From Chrysopilus asiliformis (Eukaryota > Arthropoda > Insecta > Diptera > Rhagionidae): a stretch of 64,000 bases of DNA. Both the position numbers and the translations under genes were made by a program. Where the stretch lies: assembly GCA_964034945.1 (NCBI GenBank), contig OZ035960.1, positions 27,329,487-27,393,486 on the forward strand. Reading direction: 5' to 3'. Below are positions 1 through 12,586 of the stretch, in pieces (the first letter of the stretch is position 1; every line of letters begins with the position of its first letter). The notes under the pieces are model-generated. The model made no database searches, was not told the origin of the DNA, and saw nothing but the letters and a program-made list of their open reading frames with translations.

Positions 1-699
1 AGTTTGGCTGTGCTGGTAAGAATAGCATAAATGCCCGGAACATTGTAACATAGCAAAATTTATTATCATGCATAAAACCATAAGATATTTTTTTACGGCT
101 TAACAGTAATTTTTTATGGATATATTTTCTTTGGGTTCTCACTCTTTTGGTCTATGTTTGGTATAAGAAGCCTTTTATGATCTCTGGTGTCGTCTTTCCC
201 TTTATCCCCAAAAATAATAAATTATTGTAATATGAGAATATATACTACGAAAAGTAACTACATGTACTCCAAACACTGCCACCGAGTGAATGAGTTAAGT
301 TGAGTTAGTAGAAAAGGTTTTTAGGTTCGATTTTTTTCCCTTTTTTTTGATGATGATCTTGAAATTGTACCACATATACACAAATGTTTGGCGCATGCAG
401 GAGAAACAATAATAATAAAGATAAAAGTTAGTTTTGTTAACTAAGCTCTTAGATATGATAATAATAGTAAAATATATGACATAATCAAATTATCTTTTTA
501 TTAACTTTTATGCAAGTCATATAAATTATTTTAAGTAATTTTTCCAATTTTTGCGGTTCTAAAAGTTCTTTATACAAAAATGTGGAAAAGCAGGAAATAC
601 ATGATGAAATGTGCAATTGATCGATTTATATATTTTTTTTATAGTTCCAGCCACAGCTTAGGGGAAGACCCTTTAATGCCGAACCACAGCTCAGAATGG
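1..699. other. Gene-free AT-rich DNA
   Basis: No convincing ORF, RNA gene or structured repeat is visible. Homopolymer T and A tracts dominate. It ends at the TA that opens the first MITE. Confidence 0.6.
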
Positions 700-1187
700 T
701 ACAGTAGAACGCGCATAAATGCAACACGCGTAAATGCAAAACTCGTGTAATTGCACGCAAAATTTGTGCATGGAGGATTTTTAAGCATTTTTCATATAAA
801 TATACACGGATAAATGAAACACGCTTAATTGCAATACTTGCTTAAATGCAACCATTTTTACATCCGCAAAAGTATAAATTATATGAAATTTTACACGCTT
901 AAATGCACATGTGCAAAAATGAAATGTAATTACATAATAAAAAGTGATTATTCTTATTTTTATTTGATAAAACAAATTCTTAATTAGGTTCTTTGTTTTT
1001 GTGTAGCCTCGTTGAATTTAAATGTTTATTACGGGAATATTAAAGTTGCATGTTTATCTTTTACTCGCATAATTGCACATTAATGTGCATTTATCCGTGC
1101 TTCCGTGCTACGTATAAATGCAAAACACGGATAAATGCACATAAAATTCTGCGAAATTCGATGTGCATTTAAGCGTGTTCTACTGTA
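700..1187. mobile_element. Non-autonomous Tc1/mariner-like MITE
   Basis: The left end reads TACAGTAGAACGCGCATAAA and the right end is its imperfect reverse complement, TTTAAGCGTGTTCTACTGTA. Each end begins with TA, as expected for a TA target duplication (700-701 and 1186-1187). No transposase is present. The interior is packed with degenerate copies of CACG(C/G)(A/T)TAAATGCA in both orientations, at about 710-760, 810-850, 890-910 and 1100-1180. These look like amplified subterminal binding motifs. Superfamily assignment rests on the TA and CAGT ends only. Confidence 0.7.
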
Positions 1188-3236
1188 AATAGAAAGTGTG
1201 CCTAAAAAAATGGCCAATAATTTATAAAGCATAATTGAATTTTTTTTATTGAATAGAAAAGTTCAAATTATTAAAATTATGTGTAAAAATCCAATCAAAT
1301 TACCGTCATGACTCATGTTATACTTTGGACATGTATTTGGATGACATCGCGGCACGTGGATGAGTCTATGTAGGATATCTGACGTCATGTTTTCTTTTTT
1401 CAGATTCTTTTTTTGACAAAAATAATATCGACCAGGCAAAAATGAACGTAAAGTATTTTATGTACAGTCAGTTATGCAAAAACAAAAACTATTATAATTA
1501 TTACGAGTGCAAGAATTACGATCTCTGGTATCAATATGCGAATATTTCTTTTGATTAAATTTGTAATTTTTTCAACAGTGATTTACCGCATTTCTATTGA
1601 AAAAACATTAGAACTTTAATGCGAGTTTTTCGAGTCCTATCTTAATACCTCAAGATACATTTTTAGATAGATATTCTTTTGTGCTCTCACAATGTAATCG
1701 AAATTAGTCCCAGAAAGTCAATTTAAACACGTGAATGGGTCGCTCTTTTTTAGCCATTCTCCAATTTTATGAGTACAAAATAGAAATCCTTTGCTTCGAA
1801 ACTTGGACATTTTTACATACAATTTCAGGATATATTTTTGAAATTCGGTATAGTATTGCGATATGTAATTCAATAGATGGTAAATATCTATATGTATCTC
1901 TACCTATAGTAGATACATTTCGTATCTAGACTGGATATTTATAGTCATAGTAGTGGGTAAGTCAACGCCATCACGTTGAAGCTATTCCAACATACTAGCG
2001 GTCTTATCGACTCGGCAAAGAACGTAACATTAAGATAAATTGACTTTTTTATTTGTCCATTTTCCCTTACAATTTCTACATAGCCTATATAGTTTGTTAT
2101 ATACAGATCTATTAGATACTATTATATATATTTATTTATATAGCCGAAGACCGAAGGTTTTTCTTTGTTTTCCAGGATCTCTCTGAGGCTGTATTAAGCC
2201 CAAATGGTTGGCAATTGTGATTTGAATAGAAAAATGCCTAGAAGCCAAACCCGCTTTCGTCCTTGCTATTTCACCATACGGCAATGGGACGGCGATATAC
2301 TTCTGAATGACAAAGTCACCGATGCTCTAAGGCACGATTCTCCTCTACATTTCCAGCCATCAGTGGGTATTTTCTATTTTTCCTGTTTTCCTTATGCTGA
2401 TCTTATTTTCTATTCCAAGTTTCTCCTTCCTAAACATGCTCAGCAATTTTTTTCCTCTATACTTTTCCTTTCCCGATTATGTTTTTTTCTCGGGTTTGAG
2501 GTTTTTTCTCTTATAGGTTTTTCCACCCTATGCTATTTTCTCAACTTTTTGGTGTATGTTTTCGGTATTTTTTCCTGTTTTTTTTCTTCTTCTTCTTCTG
2601 CTTTTTTGACATTAAACTGGGCTTCTTTCATTTCATTGGGAATGTAAAGAGGGTCTGGTCTCTATCTAAATGAGACCCGGACTTCATGAAAAGCATCTTA
2701 TAAATTTCGATTCAGTACTTGGATTTTCATTTCTTTTGCAAGCGTTTTATTCCCTATTTACCCCAATTCGAGGGAATACAAAAAGTCGTGTCGCATTATG
2801 TACTAAAGAAAGTCTACGATTATTAACTTTGACATTTCAAAAACAAATTTAATACGACATCTAAATACTGGTTAAATTTAAGTCTGAAAATTGCATGGGA
2901 AATTACTGAAATTTAGAATTTATTTTGATTGCCTGCGCGTGTGTGGGGGGAGGGGTAAATTAGTTAAAATTTCAATTAAAGTACAAAGTGAAAATCTATA
3001 CAAATATGACACATGGTAAATAAATTGAAACTAATTCCAAATAAATATTTGTTCATCAAGATTTTTTACACCAAATTTGTATCAACTCGCCCATTTAATT
3101 TCTCTTCCACATATAATTTCACAATATTGAGGAGAATTGGAAATGATAACTGACAACAATAATATGATATGCAAAGAAATAATTGATTTTCGATGACATT
3201 TTAGACGAAAAACTCCAAACGAATGAAATTGCTCGA
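1188..3236. other. Gene-free region with one weak exon-like segment
   Basis: Mostly AT-rich sequence without recognisable repeats. Around 2160-2370 a pyrimidine tract ending in TTTTCCAG is followed by a less AT-rich stretch open in one frame from an ATG at 2204, before T-rich sequence resumes. This could be a short exon with a donor near 2367 (GTGGGTATT). However, the frame upstream has a stop at 2195-2197 and I recognise no protein family. The later part of the same ORF is low-complexity F/S-rich translation of T-rich DNA. Confidence 0.25.
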
Positions 3237-3244
3237 TGGAAGTG

Positions 3245-4397
3245 CAGTGTTGGGCAAAACGGCGTAAAAAACAATTTTTTACATTTTTCACGTAAAAAAC
3301 TGGTAAAAAACGTAAAAAACCGTAAAAACGTAAAAAATAGTAAAAAACCTAAAAAATGGGACATCGCATTTCCTACAAAGCATGACAGTCTGCTTTAAAG
3401 TTTTTCTCAGCATTTTATTAGAGATCCTATAACATAGAGAGTGGACATCAGGACTTAATATACTGTACTACTAAGTAGGACAGTCTATTAACTCAAATTA
3501 GAACAGTTTGAATGGAATTTTTCCAGTTTTTAGAATTTCTTTTCCTTTTTTCCAGTTTTTTGAATTTCTTTTCCTTTTTTTAAATCGGACACAACTTTTT
3601 CAAAGTTTTCGCGAAGGTTTTTCAGTTTTTCGACCATTTTTTTACGTCCGGATGTCCACTCTCTAGATTATAGGCTCTGTAGATTATAGGCTCTGTAGAT
3701 TATAGGCTCTGTAGATTATAGGCTCTGTAGATTATAGGCTCTGTAGATTATAGGCTCTCTAATTCAAAAACTGTAATTACAGCTATATTTTTTTAATGAT
3801 CCTGTTGAAAGACGGGGGGAAACTTGTGGCGTTTTGCAATATAAGTTCAGATCTTGTCAAGGCTCTGCTATACATTTTGTGTTTCAATTTCCCGCCTTCG
3901 GAATGAGTCTCCTTGTATTTAAAAACGATTTTTTGATGCAAACTTTAAAATTACGCTTGTTGCTGCAAGAACTAGTCCAAATATGTTTCTTTAAAATAGC
4001 CCATATGTCGCAAATCTCTCCACATTACTCACATTAATTAACGTTAAAATGAGTAGGCGGACGTAATGTATTGAAAGGATTTAAACCGTTTTTGAACTCC
4101 GAATTTAAAATCTTTTTCACTTTCAAGAGTGTAATTTGGAAATGCTTCTGAATACTTTTCTGTGTTTGCTGAAGACTATTAACCTTTTTATTGTTCTAAG
4201 ATGATTTATTTACGAATAATTACTATATTTAGTGAATGACTACTTATTAAATTTTTTATCATCAATGTTTTAGGTTTTTTACAGTTTTTTACGTTTTTTA
4301 CTTTTTTACGTTTTTTACGATTTTTACGTTAAAATTGAGGTTTTTTACACGTAAAAAACTAGGTAAATTCTTTACGTAAAAAACCGGCACAACACTG
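3245..4397. mobile_element. hAT-like non-autonomous element with subterminal arrays
   Basis: The termini are CAGTGTTG and CAACACTG, typical of hAT elements. They are flanked by a perfect 8-bp duplication, TGGAAGTG, at 3237-3244 and 4398-4405. No transposase ORF is seen in the 1153 bp. Both ends carry inverted arrays of a roughly 10-bp motif, GTAAAAAAC (3265-3356 and, in reverse, 4271-4385). The interior holds a 16-bp tandem repeat. The element is related to 41955-42736 at its tips but not in its arrays. Confidence 0.88.
3664..3760. repeat. 16-bp tandem repeat, about six copies
   Basis: The unit GATTATAGGCTCTGTA is repeated about six times almost without change, inside the hAT-like element. 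The near-identity of the units suggests a recent expansion or homogenisation. Confidence 0.95.
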
Positions 4398-4405
4398 TGG
4401 AAGTG

Positions 4406-5320
4406 TTTGAGTTGCTTTGCAAAAATAATTCTCCCCTTCAATATTATGCAAAAAAAAGGAACTTTTTTGTTTAAAATCTGAAAACATTGACCTAAAAAAT
4501 TTAACAAAAACCATGCAAACTAATTTGTAAATGAAGATATGATCCCCAGACATGTTTTTTGAAATTCTTTTCCTGCAATAGTTTTGAATTGGATTTCGAA
4601 AACTGGCGATATACGACTAACAAAATGATACAGCCATATTAAAATTTAACCACTGAAAGTCATTAGAAGAATTCACAAAGGGGATAGATTTCAGCGCGTT
4701 TTCTCATTGGTATGCTTTCGTATTATGTATGCTTTCGTCATGTAGATAAAATTGAACCCAATGATGATGAATTTTACACACAATTCTATATCACATTTTG
4801 TGCCAAAATTCAATACCCGGGAAAAATTGCATGTTCTTAATTTCTAAAAATCTTTTCCATGTGATGATTTTTAGATGCAAGTGCAGTGTTTTTATTCAAT
4901 TTCGCTCTATCCGGTGTTGTGGATAGAAATACTTAACATTTTGCTCTTAGTGTAGATTTATTGGAAGGACATACATATATAGCCGAAATATTTCACGAGC
5001 AAATTAAGTTTATAGATTTAAAATTTGGCAACATTCTACTTTCACAAAAGGATGCGTTAATGAGCAAAATCGGACAATTAAAATCAACACATGTTGCAAA
5101 ATAAATGAAAAAACCCTTTAGTGTCCGGCGCTCTGGTAATTTTCCCTATTCCCTTTCTCCCAAACAAATTGATAAATTGTCTGCGATTTTCATGAAAACA
5201 AGGCATCAAACCGAATATAATTCTTGCACAAGTTTTCTTAGCATCAAAATAATTTTGAAAAAAAGAATTTTTTCCATACTCAAAAGACTACCGACAAATA
5301 ACTACTTTTTTTGTGTTGCC
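4406..5320. other. Gene-free AT-rich DNA
   Basis: No ORF with a recognisable motif and no clear terminal repeats. Short ORFs here read as low-complexity K/F/N-rich translation. Confidence 0.5.
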
Positions 5321-5324
5321 AGAT

Positions 5325-6075
5325 ATTTTAATTTGACGTCGCTAATTCTGAATTTACCAGTGGTTTGGCCAGATTGGTTCTAGTTTTTGAAAAAAGCCCT
5401 AAAAAAATTATTTTTTCGAAAAAAAATCCATATAAACCCGTGGTTCCCAAACTTTTTCAGTTGACGCCCCGCTTGAACACTTATCAAACAGCTGACGCCC
5501 CCCCCCCTTTTTTTTGAAAACCTGTCAAACCTCCGTGGTTCTATTCTAATATTTTGAGTTAAAAATCCACACACACTTTTACTGTCCATTTCAATTATTT
5601 ATTTCCCTAGTTTCTACAAAAAAAAAACTGAAAAAATAGAAAATTAATGGGATGGGTGACACTGTTTTTCTGTCACTAAAATCTGAATATTAGGTCTGAT
5701 GTTTGGCAGAGCACACCGGAGATCGCTTTCCAGATTAAGTCTGCAACACTGCTTTGTTTTTATTAGACAAGACGAGAACAATATCTTGAAATATTAATTT
5801 CAAAATTCTTCACGACTACCGTCCGTAGCTCTACGCCCCCCAAGGGGGGCACGGCTGAAATTGCTTCACGCCTCCCTGGCCGTGGCCCCACGCCCCCCAG
5901 TTTGGGAACCACGGATATAAACTGTAAAGTTTTATTTTTTTATGTTATTACTGTGGATGTTTCAATCATTTTAGGGGAATTTGATACCGTTTTTTGTCCT
6001 TTTCTCAAAAATTTAGAGCCAATCTGGCCAAACCACTTGCACGGTCGAAATCAGCGACGTTAAATTTTACTAAAT
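5325..6075. mobile_element. Foldback element interrupted by a hAT MITE
   Basis: Inverted arms lie at about 5325-5385 and 6010-6075. The shared core is GTGGTTTGGCCAGATTGG (5362-5379, reverse complement 6012-6029). Outside it, AATTTGACGTCGCT pairs with AGCGACGTTAAATTT. The arms are diverged outside this core, so exact ends are uncertain. The loop is occupied by the hAT MITE at 5438-5914. Confidence 0.6.
5438..5914. mobile_element. hAT MITE with perfect 8-bp target duplication
   Basis: The 16-bp terminal inverted repeat CCGTGGTTCCCAAACT is perfect at both ends. The flanking 8-bp duplication ATATAAAC is exact (5430-5437 and 5915-5922). The 477-bp interior is non-coding, with C-runs just inside both ends. 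The end resembles the CAGTGGTTCCCAAACT type of hAT tip but starts CCG. Confidence 0.92.
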
Positions 6076-6079
6076 AAAT

Positions 6080-7850
6080 TGCATCCAAAAGCAGTGTTAT
6101 TATTACCCGAGTAACCCCTGGTACTTGCAAGCTGGTAAAATTCTAAAAATAATTATCATTCTGACGTATTTAAAATCACTTAGAAACAAAAACATAATTG
6201 TGAGATTTTCATCTAATTTTAATGACAAATTTTGAAATATTTAACCATTATCAAAATTGAATCGATATTGCTTGATTTTTTTTCCTTAAACAATAAAGAA
6301 AATCATACAAGCGACGCCATTTTCATGTTCAAAATCTCCCCGCATAATTCAAAATTCAACCGTACATTTTTATGGATATTTCATTCGTTTCAGTGATTTT
6401 TATTGAAAACTCAATTAATATTCAAACGTTCAGACAGCGACAACAGTGAAGAATGGCAATGTACAAGTAAAAAAAACGTCTGTAGCAATAAGAGAAATAT
6501 GTAAAAGGATATAAATTTTCAGGAGAATTGTAGGAATTACATTTGCATCTTGCATCCATCCATAAATTAAAGAACCTACGCTATCTTGAGGAGGCACGAA
6601 GCTGTCTTTATAACTTGAAGGACTCTGAAATGATTTCCAGCCAACTAAACAAAATGACAGCAAACGACACACAGTAGCACTGTGTAAGATCGAGATCCAC
6701 CAGGACGATGTAAAAGTAAATTGTTGAGCATACAGCATAAGATTGTCTTTGCCACAGAAATGAGACGACCGTCGTGCTAAATATGTATGTTCCCCACTTG
6801 CTTCTATTTAACGAGATGTAAATGTAGTCAAGGAAGAAACCAGACGAAAGGTAGAGATTAAAATTTCCAGGAAATTTTCACTTTAACAACAAAGTTTACA
6901 CACCATGTAGGAAAGTTTTATAATTCGAAGAGTAGGGCCGTGGTGGGTTGAAGGGAAATGGAAAAAGTACAACTTTTCAAGAAATCACATCCGCCTGAGA
7001 TGACTTTAGAATGCACAGATGATAGAAAATGCTCGTGAACGTGCCTACAATGCAGATTAAGTAATTTATGTCAGGTATGTGAACAGTGAACGCGGAACAA
7101 CAGTTTAATACATCTCGTGTAGCGACAAACATAAAATGCAGGTACCCACAATGAATTTCATCTACGCTTTGAATCCATCTACGATTTTTAAAGCTAACAA
7201 TAAGTAAAGAAACAACAACAACATCTCGTATTCATACTTTGTTGACTGTAATTTTAATTAAACATACAGCCGCCACGACATTCCTAGTAAAATCTACATT
7301 AAAATTGTTCAGCACCATATGTAGCCCCAACCAGGTAAGTGCGTCGCACAGGTGCCTATGCCTGGGGGTAAACAAGAAACGACAAGTTAGCTGTATGGAA
7401 TGGACTTGAATATTATGGAGAAAGTTTGAGTTTTATGCTGATAACCAGATAAGGGTTATATCCAGGAAAATAAAAATTAGTTTTTCTTTTGCTGCTACCA
7501 GCCAGGGTTAGCACTCACTTGATCTGAGCAAAATCGTTGGAGTTGACGTAAGAGAACCCAGCAAGGAATGATACTGACGAATAACATATAAAAAAAATTA
7601 AGGAATCCATCTATGACGATAATGGAAATATTTCCCAGGGACCATAAACGAATAACAATGGCAAAAATTTGTGCACCTGGTCCTTTCTTATAACACGGTC
7701 ATGTTTCTTTGTGAACCTAGTTTTGATGACTTTTTACCATTAAAAAATTCTTTGGTAGTTAACTTCTCACAAAATTCAAAATTGTTTTATAATATTGAAA
7801 TAGCTTTTCAAAATTTTGGAAAACCGTTAAATATCAAAATCAGTCTCTTC
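6080..7850. other. Gene-free region; one unrecognised minus-strand ORF
   Basis: The best ORF is at 6430-6738 (minus, 102 codons). It is rich in hydrophobic residues with two membrane-like stretches, but has no motif I recognise and no splice context I can defend. Chance is a fair explanation in AT-rich DNA. The rest shows no repeat structure. Confidence 0.3.
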
Positions 7851-8610
7851 CAGTCAGAGACGGAAACCGAATTTTTGAACAGAACCAAAATCGACTGAAC
7901 CTTTGAAATTTTAGTGAACCATAACGAAACCATAAACCGAAACATTCTTAAAAAAAGGTGTACAACCCGAACCAAAACCGAACTATTTTTAAAAAATATT
8001 GGCGAACCGAATCAAAAAACATAACAAAAGCTATAATTGCCAATCTGGCAATTATTGAAAACCCGTATGGTGATATAGTATTGTTCGAAGTTTAATTGAA
8101 CATCGAACAGTTGTATCAAAATTCCACTTTGAAGTCAACCTTTTCAAAAAAAAAAACTCTTGTTCTTGCACTTTTTTGATAAGATGCACCGTTTTCGCAA
8201 AAAACGTTTTCGTTCGTATGGGGGGTACCCCCTTCTAATGGTCCGTTTTTGCCCATTAACGAACTTTGACTTGCATTTTACGAAAAACCAATCTGCGCAA
8301 AATTTCAAGTCTCTAGCTCAATGCGTACGCCCGCAATCCGCGCCACAGACGGACAGATGGACGGATGGACGGACAGACAGACGGACGTGCAAAATTCAAT
8401 TTTTTCTACCATTCTAAACACACTGGTGTAACTAATTTTTGTGTGTGATGACGGGATCTTGGCGTTACAAACGGTAAAGCAAAGTTAATATACCCTTTGA
8501 TTTCACCATACGGGTATAACAAACCAGTTTTAAAAAAAATGCTGTGACCGAACCAAAAACCAGAATTTTTTTTCGCGGGTTGATTTGGTTCACAATTGAA
8601 TTTTTAAGAT
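7850..8610. repeat. Degenerate AACCGAA-type repeat split by a DINE-like copy
   Basis: Imperfect repeats of GAACCGAAACC and AACCAAAACCGAA occupy 7860-8013 and resume at 8520-8600. The DINE-like element at 8014-8519 lies between them, so the simple-repeat element was probably the insertion target. Confidence 0.6.
8014..8519 (+). mobile_element. DINE-like repeat, copy A
   Basis: It starts AAACATAACAAAAGC, then carries a core with ATGGTCCGTTTTTGCCC and a GGACAGAC-type microsatellite (8346-8390). It closes with GGCGTTACAAACGGTAA and CCATACGGGTATA. The same order recurs in six other copies in this window. The TATACCC/GGGTATA pairing and GTCC/GTCTGTCC core resemble Drosophila DINE-1 (non-autonomous Helentron) elements. 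That class assignment is an inference. This copy is shortened in its 5' third. Confidence 0.8.
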
Positions 8611-8732
8611 CGACCATTTCTTATTATTTTCCATTATCGACGATACAGGAAAAGCTGTAAAGTTTTATAAAACATTCTAGAACAAAATTTGTTTACGTAT
8701 TTATACTATTCGACTTTTGCATTTTATTAAAT

Positions 8733-9230
8733 ACTAGCTTGCATACCCGTCGTTGCCGGGTTAAGTTTTTTCATTTTTTTTTTTTTTGTTGGTCTATGTT
8801 GGAGCTAAACTTTAGGCCAATCGGCTCGGTAGTTTCCCGCGAAAGGGTAACATAGAGGAAAACTAAGTTTCGAGATGACTTTACCCCCTCCCCTTACTCC
8901 CCCCACCTCTCGGGCTACTTTTTAATGGGTCTATGTTGGGGCTGGACCCCCGAGGAACATCAATGCCAAATTTTAGGGCAATCGGTTCAGTAGTTTCCCC
9001 GCGAAAGAGTAACATAGCGAAAAAACTAAGTTTCGAAATCACTTTACCCCCTCCCCTTAGTCCCCCCACCCCTCGCGCTAATTTTCTGTATGCCTATGTT
9101 GGAACCAGAACTACCACAGACACTCATGCCAAATTTCAAGTCAATCGGTTCAGCCGTTTTTGCGTGAAAGAGGAACAGACAGACAGGCAGACAGACAGAC
9201 AGACACCAACTCATTTTTATATATTAGTAT
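8733..9230 (+). repeat. ACTAGCTTGC dispersed repeat, three-subunit form
   Basis: The head is ACTAGCTTGCATACCCGTCG. The body has three tandem subunits of about 145 bp, each with a TATGTTGG block, a CAATCGG(C/T)TC block and a TTTACCCCCTCCCC block. The tail is a CAGACAGACA run followed by TTTTATATATTAGTAT. A second copy lies at 48925-49279 and a decayed head at 59498-59545. Class is undetermined (Helitron-like or SINE-like). ORFs across it are not conserved coding. Confidence 0.85.
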
Positions 9231-11120
9231 GATATGATTAATATGATTATAATAGAGAGTTTTTAATATGATTATAATAGAGAGCTACATGCTATTATGT
9301 TCATAACTCATTTCATGAAATTTTGTCGCATACGTTAACAATATCATATATTTCTAATTCAGGGAATTTCCTAGAATTTAAACTTATTCAGGCGAATTTT
9401 CGTTACAATTATCTAAATATGCATAACCAAAGTTGTATCTGCTTATAAATATATAAAATATATCACTAAATAATGGACAATGATGGAAAAATGGTATTCA
9501 TATTGTGAAAATTCCTATGAATGGCAAAAATTGACAATATGAAGAAAAATTCTAAAAGTGAATTCGAAAAACAGAAGTTTTTATCTGTCTCCATCATTTC
9601 TATTCACTATAATAGCAGATAAAATTCTTGGGTATTCTAGATTCTTATTCAACCACTAACAATAAGTTTTGAGGGCATCAAGCAAATTAACGACAGAAGA
9701 ATAATCAAGATAAACTACGGATAGAGTTTTACTTTTTGGCTTTCGTACAATGTACCTATCCCAAACGATGCTAACGGACGAAAGGGGCTAAGAAATTAAA
9801 GTAAAACAAAAGAAGAGCGAAATTTTTGTATATTGTCAGGAGATATACACATGAACACAAAATATATATATATAAGCTAAACTACAGGATAATTTCAGCT
9901 CGAGGAAAACCGAATGGGGACAACATTGATGACAAAGACGAGTTTTTAGAACACATGCGAATATAGAATTTACCCAGTTTAGGACTCAACACTAGCTGAA
10001 GGATCTGAAGGAGCACAATATGGAGCACAATATGGGAATTAGGATGAGCAGCACCAGCGTAAAAAGTATTGTTTTCCCTTGTATTACGAGTATATCTTTA
10101 GATACCTGTATATACGTAGTAGGGAAATATAGTGGTAAAGCAGCAGCAGATTGTGCCTTTTTCCTGAACTTTTATTTTATTAGCTTTCAAAGTTTACCCA
10201 CCTGGGTACACCAAAGAAAAAGGCAAATATTTATTTAGTGATTTTGTTAAATCTTTCCACTTTTCCTACCTTGATACCATTTTTCTCCTTCAATCTTTAC
10301 CGTTATCCCGTTTCCCAAGATTGGTGAAATTTGTTCATGACTGAGCTCCATATTTGAGTTTACACATTTGTCTACTTAAACTATTCTGCAATAAAAAAAA
10401 GTGGAGATAATTTAAAAATATTTTAAACTGTGTTAAAAAGGGTTTAGATTTATGTCAGCGAAATTTTGTTGTCAAAATAACGCAAAAGCTGAATAACAAA
10501 AGAATAATTATCTACAATTAAAAGTCCTTATGGAGAATTTATTTGCGAAAAACTGCCACAGAAACCAAATATATAAATATTTAAAATGTAGGAAATGTAG
10601 GGCTTCTACTAGTTTTACTATTAAAATTTTATGTTTTCACAAACAGTAAACGAAAGGGCAAACACTTTTTTTTTACTTTGGTCTTAAAATCTAAATGTTA
10701 TTGCGGATATTACGAAAAAACTACTATTTTAAAACAATAAATACAACAATTACTAATTCAGGTATTTTGCATTTTTTTTGTTGCATTTCACAATACTTTA
10801 TAATAATGATATCCACACATGAGGTATACGATTAAAATAATTAATTTCAAGTAAAACAAAAAAAATTACTATTTTTATAATATTTATGTTAGTAGGTTTT
10901 GCGAAATATTTAATCAGAGGTTTCCCTTTTTATCTATTTGCAAATATGTGTAAGATAAACTGAAGTTATAAATGTGACGCTCCTATCTGTATGCCACATT
11001 AAGTTTACCTTGGTGTAATAGAGGCAACAGATACGTTCCTCGGCTTTGACGAGTCCAGTGCCATTGTAGTCGTGCGTCGGCTTCACACATTCCTGAATGA
11101 GATGTAAGTCTACGCGACTT
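9231..11120. other. Gene-free AT-rich DNA
   Basis: No recognisable coding, RNA or transposon signature. Only short ORFs are present, none with a known motif. Confidence 0.5.
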
Positions 11121-11123
11121 ACC

Positions 11124-11245
11124 CCTAATTTATTCACTAGGAGTTAAGCCGAGTTAGTGAGTTAAGGGAGTTAGCTAGTGTTATTTTCCATGTAAAAGGT
11201 GAGTTAAGGGAGTTAAGGCGATTTAACTCCTAGTGAATAAATTGG
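11124..11245. mobile_element. Short MITE with about 24-bp inverted ends
   Basis: The left end CCTAATTTATTCACTAGGAG pairs with the right end CTCCTAGTGAATAAATTGG with one mismatch in the first 20 bases. The 122-bp interior repeats GAGTTAAGGGAGTTA. No unambiguous target duplication was seen. Superfamily unknown. Confidence 0.7.
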
Positions 11246-11325
11246 CCGTTAGTGAGTGTATAAATAATCTCCCCCTAACACTAACGGATTGGATGAGAGC
11301 GACACACGCAGCTCGTCCTCTAAGG

Positions 11326-11549
11326 TAGTGCTCCGCAACCTTTATTTGCATATGGCACACCAATTTTTTTTCCGGGGCACACCACAAAAGAAAATATAAA
11401 AAAATTTGTGTATAAAATGTATAAGGAAAAAATCAAAAAAAAAATCCTGAAAGAATTATTAAATAGCTATTTGATGTGTTTACCGCGGCACACCTAATAT
11501 CATTTCCCGGCACACCAGTGTGCCGTGGCACACTGGTTGCGGAGCACTG
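11326..11549. mobile_element. hAT MITE with 8-bp target duplication
   Basis: The ends are (T)AGTGCTCCGCAACC and GGTTGCGGAGCACTG. The left tip has T where hAT usually has C. Flanks are CTCTAAGG (11318-11325) and CTATAAGG (11550-11557), a 7/8 duplication. The interior is 224 bp, non-coding, with GGCACACC and GTGTGCC motifs in both orientations. Confidence 0.85.
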
Positions 11550-11559
11550 CTATAAGGCA

Positions 11560-12586
11560 ACGGAACAGGATGTGTTGTGCAGCGACACACGCAGGCGCAG
11601 ACGACACACGTCTATTCTTCACAGCGCCTCACATCACGATGCTCCGCTTTCAACTTCTGCGACGGACGGAAAAGCTAACTAATCTTCACAAATCAATTCC
11701 CTCGGATTACTGACAAATAGCAAGCTTTAATCAGCCCTTTTCCCTAGAACAATGCTAACTATACAAACGTTATACTACTCACAGTTTTAGATTCCTTAAC
11801 ACTCGCGATTTTCCCTTTACTTCGGTCACAAGGCACGGCTGTCAGACACACACTGAAACAGGTCGAAACGTGCGCCACAGTACTCGGAACAGAGTACTTA
11901 AAAGTGAGCCAGCTATTCTACTATAAAACGGACTACATCTAATTAAATAATTATCCTAGGCCGTAACATATGATATGATAACATGATTATATATTAACTG
12001 ACCAAACAAATTATAATATAAGGGAAAAAATGTCGCAATTAAGTACTTAAAACACTTTCAAATCAGTTTAAAAATTTCACAGTAGTCTTAAGTAAATTTA
12101 TTTTCTACTTCAATTTTTCATATGCCTTGCTGGGAGAACTAGGAACTAAGTTACTCTTCATATTAATATTTTTTTCGCGTACAGTATTCTAAAAGAGACT
12201 GAAAATTAATATTTGCTATCATTTTATACACACAAGTACCTGCGTCTTCCTCAGAGAGCTTTTCCAGAGTTAATTAGTTTATTTTAGCAAAAGGTAAAAT
12301 GTCGCTTCAAGGACCTTCTATGCAGTTTATCGCTTTGATGTGCGGTCAACCTAAAATCCCTACATAATACCCCATGTTTAAGCGCCTTTTCAAAAATTCA
12401 AGCTAACAGAATATGACATAATGCTTTGCAAATTCAGAAAATAATTAGAAACGCAAATTTAATTTATAATGAAAAGATTGAATAAAAACTACTCATTAAA
12501 AGTTTATTTATTCACAATCCAAAAGGATTAATCTTTAAATTTTTATTATAACTCGGTAAAATAGAATTTTCCATTAGAGTCTGGTC
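11560..12586. other. Gene-free DNA
   Basis: No convincing feature. Sequence next to the hAT MITE repeats the motif GCGACACACGCAG on both sides (about 11300 and 11581), a small direct duplication. Confidence 0.45.

Noticed and set aside
2204..2647. 147-codon ORF as a gene
   Set aside because: The second half is T-rich low-complexity translation, and the exon-like first part lacks an upstream open frame.
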